A stretch of DNA of 64,000 nt from Candidatus Obscuribacterales bacterium (GCA_019745415.1 JAIETF010000030.1:124001-188000), one strand, 5' to 3'; shown: positions 45,401 through 53,202, numbered from the stretch's first letter. The notes: a model not told the origin generated them from the letters alone. Numbers and translations: made by a program.

Positions 45401-47757
45401 GGGTCGACTTGCTCACCGGTCAAAAGCTTATTGATGGTAGACATATCTGAATGAAACTGCCTGGCGGCAAGCCCGAAAGCTGTTTCTTTCGCCTGCGCAG
45501 AATAGTCTTCATTCTTGCGATACTCGGCATAGACATAGCCGACACCGCTGGTCCACTTATACTGTTCGAGAAGCTCCGACCTTTCCTTATGCTCCTCGGA
45601 ACTCTTATAGTCTTTGGTCTTCTCTTTAAAGTTAGAGGCGGATAGCTCGGCATAACGGTCTAAGTTGATCACCAGACTGCTGCCGGGACGCAGGGAGCCG
45701 TCAGCCTGCCTTTCTGCTTTGCCGGCGACTACACCTTGCATAACCTTGTCTTCGCCGTCAACCTTAGCCTTAAAAACAAGACCTTCCACTTCACTAAGCT
45801 GCAGTCTCTTATTGCCAATGACAAGAGCGCCGCCTAACAAGTCGCCGTCTTTATTGGCCGCGGTTGGGGCCTCAAAATTAGCCACCTGGCGATTGGTACG
45901 CCGGTCAATAAACATACCCAAGCGCAATTCAACTTCACCTTGAGCACCTAGACCGGGCAGCGAGGGCAGAAAGGCAGAACCGCTACTGGTGCGGGTAAAG
46001 TTGACACGACGGTCAAAACCGTCTTCTTTGCCGACAAAACTGCTACCCACAAGCACATGACTAATGGAGCTGCCGTCATCCTCAGGCTGGGCAAGGTCGC
46101 GATTGAAAAGCATCTTACCATCAGTTGAGACATGACCCAATAACTGCTTGCCGTCAAAAATATGACCACCTAAAGTAAGCATGCGGCTGCGACCAGTCTC
46201 TATATAACCAGTAAAGCCGCCGTTCTTGACACCTTCACTAGAGCCGCCGCTCAAAGCCTGGCCGGCAGTCAAATCAAGATAGAGCCCGTCGCTGCCTTTA
46301 CCAGTGAAAGCTGCCGCTCTTTTGGCATCGGTCAAGATATTGAAGGTTTCACCACCCATGGTGACGTCTCCATTATCTTTGACAGTACCTAGCTTTTCAT
46401 TGTTAGCACCATAAATGATGCCGTTTTCCACACGACGACTGACAAATCTTTCACCGTCTTTAAAGGCCAAAGTTCCAAAAGCCTTTTCGCCCTGCCTGGG
46501 AGCCGATGGACCTCGCACTGCGAGCAATTCGCCGTGGTCCATCGGAGCGACCCGTTCGCCTTTCAATCCAGAAATGACCGCCAACTCTTTGGCGCCTTGC
46601 TCACCTAAGGAACCAGTATCACCGACAACTTTATCGGGTCGCCCATTTCTATCAAACTTGACCTTAAAATTACATGCTTCGGCTTTGCTTTGTAATTCAA
46701 ACTCTTGCAAACGCCCCATTTCATCATGAACAGCTGTTTGAACAGCAATGGTTTTACCGCCTTCCAACTGTTCATGCCTGATCTTGGTTTTGCCGACATT
46801 GTAGTCGCTTTCCACCTGCGAACGCGAAACTGGATGGTGAGCATCTTTCTTTAGGTCATAACGCTCAATAGACTCGCTATGCACACCTTTCTCATTCTTA
46901 TAGGTGCGATCAAGACGCGATGAAGCTTTCTGCCTTTCTAAGTCATCGCGACTATCAAATGTATGCTGGTGCCTTAATTCACCATGCTCATCAAACTGGG
47001 TAGCGACAACCGACTCTTTATACTTATAGACAGTTCGCGCTCTTTCGATTCGAGAAGAGTCGAAATATCGCTTCTCTCGCCTGCGCCCCGAGCTGTCTCG
47101 CTCTATAACCGAAAAGGTGCCCTCTGGAGTGACATGGGTCTCCACCGTAAGCGGCTCATTATGCTCGCCGCCTGACCTATCCGACTGCCTGGATTTCTCG
47201 GACTCGTCAGCCTTCTTTCTTTGCTCTATAACTGTGCCCGTCTTATCATCAAACTTGATAGAAACATCTTTAGAGCTCTCAGCACCAGCCACATAGGTAC
47301 CATGTTTGTCGACAACCGAATAGCCGGTCAATTTACCCGGTTGCTTGGAATCACCGTACTCAAGCTTTAGAGTAGAGCCGTTTCGAGCTTTGACTTCGGC
47401 GGTATGACCGTGTTCATTGAATTTATAAGTGCGGTCGTGCTTAAGGTCTTTCGACTCGGTCACCTTATGGGCGCTTCGCTCTTTCGGGCTGAGCTTGTGA
47501 GCACCCACCTCGGCATGACTGGCTTTACTTGCTTTGGCGATAAAAGACTTAACTTCTTTCTGACCTTCTTTGGCTTTTGCCCCTAGATAGCGCACAATTG
47601 GATGCTTCTCGATATGCTTAGCGACTGTGCTCGTGGTCTTATGCCAGATCTCAGCGACCAACCCCTGATGAGCTTTGGGAGCCGCTTTGACTTCCCTATG
47701 CGAATCGGCACCGGCGCTATGGCCGGCTTTATCACCGGCGTTATTCTTTTTCACCAT
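36412..47757 (-). CDS. Giant multidomain protein (about 3781 residues) with protease-like and GGDEF-type domains
   Basis: One frame covers 11.3 kb. No signal peptide is seen. The N-terminal third is basic, then built of short strand motifs with Rhs/YD- and DUF3659-like texture (G.V...G.T.GG...; about 100-720). A Gly/Ala-rich hydrophobic segment lies near 1251-1326. A papain-like set follows: Cys1953 (SNPTCAMAA), His2113 (EGGHARIV) and Asn2159 (FGNTWD). The first GGDEF-type domain is degenerate (LAGDKFALIAP, 2521-2525); the second is near-complete (RLGGDELGLVLP, 2833-2837). HEYVH at 3363-3367 is a zincin motif. The start is uncertain: ATG 47757 is chosen over TTG 47769. The overall form suggests a large effector or toxin-like protein; this is inference. 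Confidence 0.85.
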   Translation of the reverse strand: MVKKNNAGDKAGHSAGADSHREVKAAPKAHQGLVAEIWHKTTSTVAKHIEKHPIVRYLGAKAKEGQKEVKSFIAKASKASHAEVGAHKLSPKERSAHKVTESKDLKHDRTYKFNEHGHTAEVKARNGSTLKLEYGDSKQPGKLTGYSVVDKHGTYVAGAESSKDVSIKFDDKTGTVIEQRKKADESEKSRQSDRSGGEHNEPLTVETHVTPEGTFSVIERDSSGRRREKRYFDSSRIERARTVYKYKESVVATQFDEHGELRHQHTFDSRDDLERQKASSRLDRTYKNEKGVHSESIERYDLKKDAHHPVSRSQVESDYNVGKTKIRHEQLEGGKTIAVQTAVHDEMGRLQEFELQSKAEACNFKVKFDRNGRPDKVVGDTGSLGEQGAKELAVISGLKGERVAPMDHGELLAVRGPSAPRQGEKAFGTLAFKDGERFVSRRVENGIIYGANNEKLGTVKDNGDVTMGGETFNILTDAKRAAAFTGKGSDGLYLDLTAGQALSGGSSEGVKNGGFTGYIETGRSRMLTLGGHIFDGKQLLGHVSTDGKMLFNRDLAQPEDDGSSISHVLVGSSFVGKEDGFDRRVNFTRTSSGSAFLPSLPGLGAQGEVELRLGMFIDRRTNRQVANFEAPTAANKDGDLLGGALVIGNKRLQLSEVEGLVFKAKVDGEDKVMQGVVAGKAERQADGSLRPGSSLVINLDRYAELSASNFKEKTKDYKSSEEHKERSELLEQYKWTSGVGYVYAEYRKNEDYSAQAKETAFGLAARQFHSDMSTINKLLTGEQVDPNQLQKLKANHELYVNSSLSPAQRLEREIDKTGHELEQVSADAQRSGKILRPVPGKPGEVEEYQMVGKLFYKKGSEHPVGSVDFATGKIVWPGEEGVNSLGSPALRGTVFGCNYVDKEGKTRSLNWVNDGQGLLSTDTLRRQVAQECAYAKLLSKDSKDDNLLSADKRTGELAQRYNKLLNAIDTGGVKDAFLPESGFTSLELLRRGPRDIVRAEHNKVGRNYKGTTISVPSMASIEDVQRTSGAMRLGNAHYLADHGKLYHAQAKKKENGEIEWVRAEGEAGKSPCGVLRPGYKAEIFGQKEIIDLQSERTFLFKMQVEGLSGERLIVGLGAPRRDAAGNLVGGGLIDVEEVKRRNKEALSSIERSAKQYKDDETWLGIGTLADWAMGGREAQLDGVTDSAKFGDQLVQKQISQLFDEGVSGNTLTSADALRGIDSIQRRMRELNISAVDAGELSAQGRSNQAGVREGLAMVATTALSGGTSLLVNAGRLTLAEGAMATFLGGGLSSAAIRQTRGGDWRQFAQNVGAGGLETTLMLATGGLGKVSESFSTLGKSGQVVEALADARYLPKLQALAQEGKLAGNLAKLGELQAAGQLSKVGTRALAELADNPQALKLAELMQKGPREAEAVRAACELLGNKRSAELIGKIAIAGPESFSAIGKVGAACNATVQTVGFNVVGSGRHGAEIDLDLKRFLTNNAEGTAWTLAGDFLGKLTHVDIGPKFLDINDLKRPLSGKEKFFDGLVSSYAENVINNSTNSALMALTEVRKVERENIARELGIDVAKVDDQMYEEHKNEARMRTFIFDRALEGAATTVFTHPITHGLTDRLGSRLEAQATERQRRETLAEEVQFIDEKINRQLGDNLFSKQARVDLGLDTAGGVSPSGQAGRTKASEAKGAEPLIDSRSGDIDKIAAGKAPWPLRAHTESSKGPEGPITKNLPKDSSATSHSQRTVHTKHEGGVEKFVNDNGSILIIKNGQAALIKDAKGNEASVYRDETNQPFKIVLSDDAALLREKDGWHLTLPDGTSERVAQKIEVDNDGTIHQIDDYGVIVSNTLSGERHVYVPGDNPNGQKIDVQLERNRFEQNLLTVTDSLVAGRIREDMLDVEFRLKGQAGGEEKYTRVLYELNRLLDAPGLVPLERRLRWAEELTSLAARPELLSQGSNPTCAMAAAEQREYFLHPETFFQMMRRLNDTGLAVLSNGRVLDFRKDGALKIEPDGDALAHREPGIVWADGRRLEVSQIAQTVMMDIIRGDAPKPRKDYFATDIEPMLSKLTGREEKFVIQWPKDAADFVRQLAAIKERGQLYAVVQMDSAHLGARGLTREGGHARIVKDIRTLPADLYTAEGLPAKEILVDGKKTLVPDAEKIEVIFGNTWDKGDSHQVLTADKAYLTTLERTSIEHLEILAGRLRAGGADPYERAELLTWKTGFLSAVLDKKIIGADSRIAEAALTKVVDGSLTTKELRAEYDKVEVDFVDGLCRQRKLLSGDRAEQLLRLQLHDMLAGNCIKKDDLIDMGINYKDRHYLDALSRVKRRLANMELLEERIAEGRLDPSDAPMGVAAEQAPLAVSGTAADSIGWALSAMRDANDSEAQPHPERVLQKLSENLGFSKDELRQLNARLEDFKTQNPDFVARDSELDAQTRIINALKENVSTTFDKTTFDAVNGIGSQAGLEWKLDSLRQKGELHNYEATVLNLAGFKQANDKFSHAVGDLVLKAASHYLRDCGLADITPIKLAGDKFALIAPRGSEDTVRALLQSIEITPASDHVFIKALSFNGDTFERRFPPLTDSKTKDSQGDASDLKPASKGAEGGVLIKVADTGANAMRTISLVGEKGERSTLEILNDIHGNGPQKSPLVKGDNVTALSQKEGHEARQLANLGRQDLLSANTVSHSIIDSLSKAVQHSGAGQSELGRPRDISQETEALKQMLSKQFSKEELVTLASILEQEGNKLRAAYLLDRGTGIMAKNAYEELLKQKVESGEADGLIVCDVKGFAGVNGVTRYNRSLGMNRAVGDAAISATVDALRDAVRMCGLPKHLADKVVLARLGGDELGLVLPSELTVAQRRDLLGEVDSIRLAIKVNQGVVDVRRFNPGEALRPGEIDIGVAAGLADLKFARAEQELRLKLDALKSDGKIDEAKAILEAEQDKHSLSHARFTEIEKALDKPKTSLVMELHSILQGQGDAASEHVKQAQKQFRVLEERDFAVAKEMMDALLGVEDAATRLENAQRILQAAKIHGFSKISLNELLRDGKNHEMTVEQVAFVLGERLSFSRANPHYAGQEIKIARMHVEHSPVDSKPLRIEKTTLKGRVVKAGEVVSQFLLPTFVVIRDFVKNNKTLHDQAVAIYNEDGSLIGGRAYRLQQEAILAASRARKAWESYDDDRSSVAEREMHESRRKLAEADQITYQIEQLKKTEEDKVKDKVKATVAPPKERNGELSIQEAREALTINFAELSEKGTTALLKVHLLLNKHPHLNEENMKAFTEYLDGAITDKIMSEYDGRFSTALAERFAKHLENAINAYARHTQPDQPLQVSVLAMPDEFFKQGELMAYRPGTGQILVRHSDLANPGLLENYAIFHEYVHADQDRARFRLAALTCLRRDGSVDASSMIKEYCRQSGQMRIDPLEHGFAVKELELAKDWLDKRKSLSDKALAEDPEFVRASRLMEASKNPQPIAIEHLKAQAEAIIKLNPFSHSPSRFLQEVMASDDLQRLYFRSPLFSEAINKRDAELLQRVRESGNIEDVLFDVENKAGLNARARVRLQFKYLAEQLEQSGGIEQFDSRMRSRFEKMMVENLQESVQHKKRVDFRNYVHDHRELEANYAGHVFAKVNGLGSTRLSKAAPAVRHIDDMIREVRSAFPVEASSRNLLAARRSHHDGDDQSDSRGARNDADAIDMSELSDLFASFAKGQDDSETMFDDDQFKTDIMMDVGVPGRSVDWSELNRSVSDLDDPEERARMGEVLNSIKNDSTVEALEQAKLLHAYLEAQRLHRLKNMGI

Positions 47758-47922
47758 GTTCAGGAGCAACCTTAAAATCTGGGTATAGAAAAAATGGTTC
47801 CAAAAAGAGAATTCCTAATTTTAATGTGTCTTATATAGACCTGCCTCATCAGGAAGCAGTCTAAACAGAAGCAAGCCTGAGGCAGTGAAATGAAGTGGTA
47901 GAAAACCCGACGGGCGGTCTGA

Positions 47923-48510
47923 ATGAAACAATGCAAGGCTATAATAGTGGCCTGTTCAGTAATTTTTGCAAATTCAATACCAGATTTATTCGCACCCACT
48001 TATTCAGCTGATGCACCAGCTTACCAGTTCGCGCAAAGCTGGGCTGTATCAGGGTCACGGAAGCTGCGTGTTAGAATCTCTCAAAAGTCCAGCAAAAATC
48101 TAGTTGGCGTCCTGCAAATTTCAGAATCTAGCAGATCAATATTCAAGTTCGATACCGGATACTTGTTTCCAAATGCCGTTATGGTACTAGAAGACGGGAA
48201 TCTCGCTACTTTATGGACTACAGCTTGTGGCGGAGACGAGTATTACCATCTAATTGTTTTCGGATATGCAAACAACTCGGTAAAAACGCTTTTGCATACA
48301 AAATCTGCAATTTTACCGGAGTTCGCGTACACTAACTCCAACTCAAAGTCCGACCAATTTACGCAACGGAAAATTATAGTTGGGAAATCCAATTGGAGCG
48401 ATGTTCTCAAAGGAAAGTTCCCCACTTCGGCGAATATCTATGCCTGGAACTCACAACGTCATTGCTATGACATACAAGCAGATGTTGCGTGGAATCAAAG
48501 ATTTAAGTGA
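47923..48510 (+). CDS. Exported protein of unknown function
   Basis: The 195-residue product has a signal peptide (CKAIIVACSVIFANSI, cleavage near SADA). It is followed by a beta-rich mature domain with strands such as KLRVRISQKSSKNLVGVLQI and AVMVLEDGNLATLWTTACGG, and a C-terminal AWNSQRHCYDIQ. Two Cys may pair. No family was recognised. It is divergent from the giant gene with a 165-bp gap, so the two could share a regulatory region. Confidence 0.6.
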   Translation: MKQCKAIIVACSVIFANSIPDLFAPTYSADAPAYQFAQSWAVSGSRKLRVRISQKSSKNLVGVLQISESSRSIFKFDTGYLFPNAVMVLEDGNLATLWTTACGGDEYYHLIVFGYANNSVKTLLHTKSAILPEFAYTNSNSKSDQFTQRKIIVGKSNWSDVLKGKFPTSANIYAWNSQRHCYDIQADVAWNQRFK

Positions 48511-48638
48511 CTGATACATTTCACCGCGCAGCTTGGAACTTCTCATCGGCTGCACTATTATTCAACAATTCAATCAAGACACATCTGGCCAGAAGAGCCA
48601 AGGTAAACGGCAAGACTAATTTGCGCGATTACGAAAGT

Positions 48639-50174
48639 CTAGCCCAGCGCAATCTTCTTTGCGCCTGGCTTTCCCCGCTCTACGACAAACCTGGCAACAG
48701 TGCTTATGCCAGCATCAGGTTTCTTTTCTGTCTCGATTGCGCGCAGGGCGATGTTTGCTTCTTCTTTGTCGAGAGTGACGGTAACGTAACCGCGGGCTGT
48801 ACCGTTGAAAAATTTGATATGGGGATTGGCTTTCATCCATTCATCCGTTGCCTTTAGGTTAGGGCCCTGGGATGAAATCGAGGTGCCGCAAATCTCGGTT
48901 GCTACAACTGGCGCTTGGGCATCATCAAAGTCTAGCTTGAGGTCGGCAACCGCATATGCGTGAATATCGCCACCAACCACAACTGTATTGGAGCCTGCCC
49001 TCTGACTTGCGGCTTCCAATAAGCGCTTGCGTGCGGCCGGGTAACCATCCCAACCGTCAGTCCAAAATTTTCTACCGGGGCGCACTACCTGAGCCATCAG
49101 TGTCTGTTGCACAATTATGTCCCAAGCGGCAGGGGATTCTTTCAAACTTTTGGCTAGCCAGTCTTCTTGCCTGAAGCCCAGTATGCTGCGTTTGGGGTCC
49201 AGCCTTTCCGGACAATCAGCCACGATGTTGGAGCCGCCGCGTCCTGGTTTAGGGCAGACTTCATGATCTCGGTATTGCCTGTCGTCAAGCACATGAAAGC
49301 GAGTCATTTTGCCGAAATCTAGAGCCTGGTAAATTTGCATATCGCTGTTGTGCGGTGCGAAGGCTTCGGGAAGCGGCATGTGTTCATAAAAAGCTTGATA
49401 GGCAGCCGCCCGGCGCGAGAGAAAATTGCTCTCTAGATCCTCAGCAAGATCATTTGCATAATCATTATCAACTTCATGATCATCCCAAGTTACAACCCAG
49501 GGGAAACGGGCATGGCAAGCTTGTAAATTAGCGTCCATTTTGTAACAGGCGTATCTATTTCTATACTGATTTAGAGAATAGACTTCCGGTCCCTCATGTT
49601 TGCGGACGAGATTATCGCCCCAAGAGTGTTCATATATGTAGTCGCCAAGAAAGAGCACCAGATCAAGATCTTCTTGAGCCATGTGTTTGTGTGCAGTGAA
49701 ATAACCTTGCTCATACATCTGGCAGGAGGCAAAACTGAAGCGCACCGCCGCAAGTGAGTCAGGCGCTGGAGCCGTGCGAGTGCGCCCGACCGGGCTAACA
49801 GCATCACCGGCAAAAAAGCGATAGTAGTAAGTCGTTGACGGTTGGAGATTTGGCACTTGAATATGAACGCTATGGGCATATTTGGCAGACGCCTTCTTCT
49901 TACCGCTATGCACCACTTTGTGAAAAGCTTCATCGAGGGACAGCTCCCATTTTACTTCCATTTCTTGGGGAGAGAGACCGCCGCCGTCTTCGAATGGTGC
50001 CGGTGCCAGTCGCGTCCAAAGTACAATGCTATCAGGTCGGGGATAACCGGATGCCACCCCAAGTTTGAAAGGGTAAGATGAAAATGAAGTCTTAGCCCTT
50101 ACTTGACTAAATGAGGTGGAGCCAAGAAGTATGGCTAATGAACCGTTCAAAAAAGTTCTTCGGCTGATAGTCAT
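48639..50174 (-). CDS. phoD: PhoD-type alkaline phosphatase/phosphodiesterase, Tat-exported
   Basis: The 511-residue product has a twin-arginine signal (ISRRTFLNGSLAILLG). PhoD features follow: LGVASGYPRPDSIVLWTRLAP, the beta-sandwich domain with TTYYYRF, then the metal site FLGDYIYEHSWG, VTWDDHEVDNDYAND, VLDDRQYRD and a late VVVGGDIHAYAVADL. PhoD enzymes release phosphate from phosphodiesters and monoesters in the periplasm, using Fe and Ca. It is 12 bp downstream of a degenerate MglA-like gene in the same direction. No Pho-box was identified. Confidence 0.93.
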   Translation of the reverse strand: MTISRRTFLNGSLAILLGSTSFSQVRAKTSFSSYPFKLGVASGYPRPDSIVLWTRLAPAPFEDGGGLSPQEMEVKWELSLDEAFHKVVHSGKKKASAKYAHSVHIQVPNLQPSTTYYYRFFAGDAVSPVGRTRTAPAPDSLAAVRFSFASCQMYEQGYFTAHKHMAQEDLDLVLFLGDYIYEHSWGDNLVRKHEGPEVYSLNQYRNRYACYKMDANLQACHARFPWVVTWDDHEVDNDYANDLAEDLESNFLSRRAAAYQAFYEHMPLPEAFAPHNSDMQIYQALDFGKMTRFHVLDDRQYRDHEVCPKPGRGGSNIVADCPERLDPKRSILGFRQEDWLAKSLKESPAAWDIIVQQTLMAQVVRPGRKFWTDGWDGYPAARKRLLEAASQRAGSNTVVVGGDIHAYAVADLKLDFDDAQAPVVATEICGTSISSQGPNLKATDEWMKANPHIKFFNGTARGYVTVTLDKEEANIALRAIETEKKPDAGISTVARFVVERGKPGAKKIALG

Positions 50175-50186
50175 GCTCTTCTTTCC

Positions 50187-50828
50187 TCAACTTTCAAGAT
50201 GAACTGTAAGATCCGAGCTCGCATGCTCGTCCAGAGAAGTGGAGATACAAATGGCATTTATGAGAGCGGAAAAAGCCCCAAGAATACCTTTGTCATCCTG
50301 AGATCTTAGCTTGTGCACAAGTAGATCTTCCACTGGCAAAAGCTTTTCCAGATCTGGCACAAGGGCAAAATCAGATTCACTATCACTGATAAATGCGACA
50401 AGTATTGGCACGGCATCATACTTGTAGCCGAAGCGCATGTTAAAAAAGGCAAGCTGCGTGTTCAGCTCTTCAAAAGCCCCTGCAATGTCGGCTTGGCTGG
50501 AACTTGCATCTACACAGAAAAGAACACTAATTGCCGAGTAGCCAGTGGCGAGATTGAAAATTGCATCTTTTGCTTTATCAGGATAGAAGATCTGGCAGAT
50601 GGAACCAGCAGAGCTGAAACCTATCGGCAGTGCAAATTCAAGTAAGTCGTAGTCGTTGTCGCGAAAAGAAATATGCATTACTTCAACGGCTCTGTACTTC
50701 GAACTCACTTTAGAATTTATAAGAGCGCTTCGAACAGTTTCCAGGAAGGGAAGACTTTTTTCCCTGGCCGGCCCCAAGCAAATCAGCCTAAGTGCCAGTC
50801 TAACCGGCTTAGTATCCAAGAGAGACAT
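50187..50828 (-). CDS. Degenerate MglA-like small GTPase-fold protein
   Basis: The 213-residue product follows the MglA pattern along its length. LRLICLGPAREKSLPFLETV stands where KIVYYGPGLCGKTTNL is expected, so the P-loop Lys-Thr is lost. FCVDASSSQADIAGAFEELN parallels the VADSQ.....N.ESLENL helix. VPILVAFISDSES stands where the P.VIQYNKRDLP specificity motif would be. GILGAFSALINAI ends like GVFDTLKAVAKLV. GTP binding is therefore unlikely; it may be a structural or sensory relic. It is the first gene of a two-gene operon with phoD. The homology is inferred by eye. Confidence 0.5.
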   Translation of the reverse strand: MSLLDTKPVRLALRLICLGPAREKSLPFLETVRSALINSKVSSKYRAVEVMHISFRDNDYDLLEFALPIGFSSAGSICQIFYPDKAKDAIFNLATGYSAISVLFCVDASSSQADIAGAFEELNTQLAFFNMRFGYKYDAVPILVAFISDSESDFALVPDLEKLLPVEDLLVHKLRSQDDKGILGAFSALINAICISTSLDEHASSDLTVHLES

Positions 50829-51127
50829 TCTTACTACCTTCTTGATAAGGCTGCGACCTCAGCAATTATAGCTGATGCTACATATCCAGCGGTAATGGAG
50901 TGTGGCCCATGCCAACACAAATTCCAAGCCAATTCAAAGAAGCCTACATGAGAAAAACTTTGCCACCACATACGAAGGCATCTCCGCTTCAAGAAAAGTT
51001 GAAACCAATTTCAAATATTTGGTCAGCAAAGCCAGCCCCCACCGTCCACTATAATCTCTAATTTTCCATGATTGCGGTAAACTGTAAGAGTTCTTCAGCA
51101 CCAAACTAGAATCTTAGAGAAGTAGAT

Positions 51128-52204
51128 TTGAGCCAAGAGAAAAAAACTAGCGGAACACAAGGGGGAATGGCCGAACACCTGGAAAGGTATCGCCATTACA
51201 TCGATGGACTGAAGAGCGGCAAGGCGAGCGGCATATCAGCCGCCTTTGGTCGGGCATGCGACCTCTTGCCGCCCGAAGCCCTTGCCATTGCACCCAAGAT
51301 TCACAGCGCCGACAGCCTCGGGCAAACGCTCTTTCCCAGAGAAGAAGACCGAAAGGTTATGCGCGAATCACTGGAAATGTTGATCAGGGCTGGTGTGCTA
51401 GAACATCCACCCAAATCTGAAGAAGGCGGGAATGCCGAACCACCAGCTAAAGGCGCGCCCCGTTGCTTTAGCGGCGATGCGGTTGGAGTAAGCGTCAGAA
51501 CCGAAGCCGGCATAGAGCAAGTGCTATCTACTTACTTTGAAAGCGGCGAACTTATGTACATGCTTTCAGACTTGAGTGTCATAAACGAAAAGACTTTTTT
51601 GGCTCAGTTTATAGAACCAGCAAATTATTCAGAAGCTGACGACCTTGCTGATCAGGCAAACTTGGAAAATCAAGAAAGTAAGGCAAGCGATGCCGAACCT
51701 GAATTACAAGAGCAACAACTGCAGACTGACAAGCCAGATTTATTTGTTCATGATGAAGACGGACAACTGCTGTGGCAGGTGAGCTACGAGGTTGATGGAG
51801 TGAAGCTTGTTTCTATGGCTGACGGCTGCCTAATCAAGAAAGCAGAAGGCAGAAATGACTATGTCTTTTCAATGCTCGCCCACGAAGACGGCGATATCAG
51901 ATTTTATATACTATCAGGGTTAGTGGTCGATCCTAGCACCGGCAATGTTTATCTCGAAGCCAATCAGGGAGCATACAGCACGGCCTATTTAAACAACGGC
52001 TGGAAGGCTCATCACTACCGCACGGCATCGGGACAAGAGAGCTTTTTCCTGACCGAGCCTATGAATGTAATCAACAAAGAAGGCAGAATGCCGGAAACCT
52101 TTGCCGTCGCCTCTTTACGCCTGGAGATGGAAACAGGCAGCCTGTTCTACTCCATTTCGGGAGAGCGCGAACTGGAGCTTAGTTGCCGCAAGATCATCAG
52201 CTGA
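51128..52204 (+). CDS. Uncharacterised acidic protein
   Basis: The 358-residue product starts at a TTG after AGAGAAG. The N-terminal third is helical (LERYRHYIDGLKSGKASGIS, EEDRKVMRESLEMLIRAGVL). An acidic Glu/Gln/Asp linker lies near 180-205. The C-terminal half is beta-rich: QLLWQVSYEVDGVKLVSMADG, FSMLAHEDGDIRFYILSG and TGSLFYSISGERELELS. No signal peptide or catalytic motif is seen. Its stop codon abuts that of the convergent gene at 52205, so the two genes have no spacer. Confidence 0.6.
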   Translation: MSQEKKTSGTQGGMAEHLERYRHYIDGLKSGKASGISAAFGRACDLLPPEALAIAPKIHSADSLGQTLFPREEDRKVMRESLEMLIRAGVLEHPPKSEEGGNAEPPAKGAPRCFSGDAVGVSVRTEAGIEQVLSTYFESGELMYMLSDLSVINEKTFLAQFIEPANYSEADDLADQANLENQESKASDAEPELQEQQLQTDKPDLFVHDEDGQLLWQVSYEVDGVKLVSMADGCLIKKAEGRNDYVFSMLAHEDGDIRFYILSGLVVDPSTGNVYLEANQGAYSTAYLNNGWKAHHYRTASGQESFFLTEPMNVINKEGRMPETFAVASLRLEMETGSLFYSISGERELELSCRKIIS

Positions 52205-53155
52205 TCAAGCCAGCCTAGTATCGTTCCCGGGCAAGACTAGAGACTCCACTTTTCTGACGACTTTCCTGCCCTCCGGTCCTTCATCAATAATGGAGCCGTC
52301 TGCTCTATAAATGCGTCTTTCTTTAGGACTGCTTGCCTTGCTGAGATTCCCCTCACCGTCTATTTCAATTTTGAAGCCTTTGGGTTTTTCCTCGGGTTTG
52401 TAAGGCATCTGATACCAGAGTTCGTTCTCGACCCCGCCGGTGGATGGTCCCCGCCGAAAGACCTCGCTGGAGGCGCCCGTATTTATTGTCACTTCAGTGA
52501 GAGTGCCGGCGTTGTCGCGCTTAAACTGGCGACTATCGCCAAATCTGTCGTTCACCGCCATGACCAGCCCGGCTTTATTCTTGAGCACCGTGCCGCCGTC
52601 TTTCTCTTCACTGGTCCAGTCTTTCGGCAGTTTCGCGTCAAGATTATCTTTCACAGGCTTTTCGCCTTTAGAAGGCTTGTTGTAGTCCGTACTTTTCTCC
52701 CAGTGGTTGAGATCGTCTGGCTTAGTGCGTGCAACAATCTTGCCGGTCTCACTATCGACAAGAACTTTGCTGACAACTTTGCCGACATCCCTCTGGATTA
52801 AAAGCAATCTTCCCTTGTTGTCAAAGCCGACCAGTTCAAGCTCAGAGCCAGCCAAAGGCTTTCCCGGCTGATGCAGATAATTATTCAACTCTTTGATGCG
52901 GTGGCTGGCCTCTTCCAGCTTGGCTTGGCGCGACTGCGCCGCAGGCAGTTCTGCGCCGGCCAAAGCGCCTATATCAGAAGCTCGCCCAACATCTTTGCGG
53001 CTTTCGGGCGCTAGATTATCGCTATTCAGCTTGAGCTCGGGAGCAGCCCAAGTATTCTCAGCAATGTCGATAATTTTTCTTTCCTTACCGTCATCGCCCT
53101 TAATTCGGGTATCCTTAAAAACCTGGTCGCCGAGATTATGCTCTTTCATAGGCAC
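52205..53155 (-). CDS. Uncharacterised protein with Rhs/YD-like strand texture
   Basis: The 316-residue product is hydrophilic, without a signal peptide. Residues 100-310 consist of short strand-turn units such as ELVGFDNKGRLLLIQRD, VLVDSETGKIVARTK, AVNDRFGDSRQFKRDNAGTL and RRIYRADGSIIDEGPEG. These resemble YD-type or wrapping beta units and the N-terminal third of the giant protein. No enzyme motif is visible. GGAGGTGCC lies before the ATG region, a good ribosome binding site. It is divergent from the second hybrid kinase with a 47-bp gap. Confidence 0.6.
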   Translation of the reverse strand: MPMKEHNLGDQVFKDTRIKGDDGKERKIIDIAENTWAAPELKLNSDNLAPESRKDVGRASDIGALAGAELPAAQSRQAKLEEASHRIKELNNYLHQPGKPLAGSELELVGFDNKGRLLLIQRDVGKVVSKVLVDSETGKIVARTKPDDLNHWEKSTDYNKPSKGEKPVKDNLDAKLPKDWTSEEKDGGTVLKNKAGLVMAVNDRFGDSRQFKRDNAGTLTEVTINTGASSEVFRRGPSTGGVENELWYQMPYKPEEKPKGFKIEIDGEGNLSKASSPKERRIYRADGSIIDEGPEGRKVVRKVESLVLPGNDTRLA

Positions 53156-53202
53156 CTCCAGAAAAAACTTACCCTTTCAAGAGTTAGGCTAACCCTAAGC
53201 TG

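Noticed and set aside
48507-48857. A 116-codon plus-strand open frame overlapping the 3' end of phoD
   Set aside because: Two thirds of it is antisense to phoD and it lacks a ribosome binding site.
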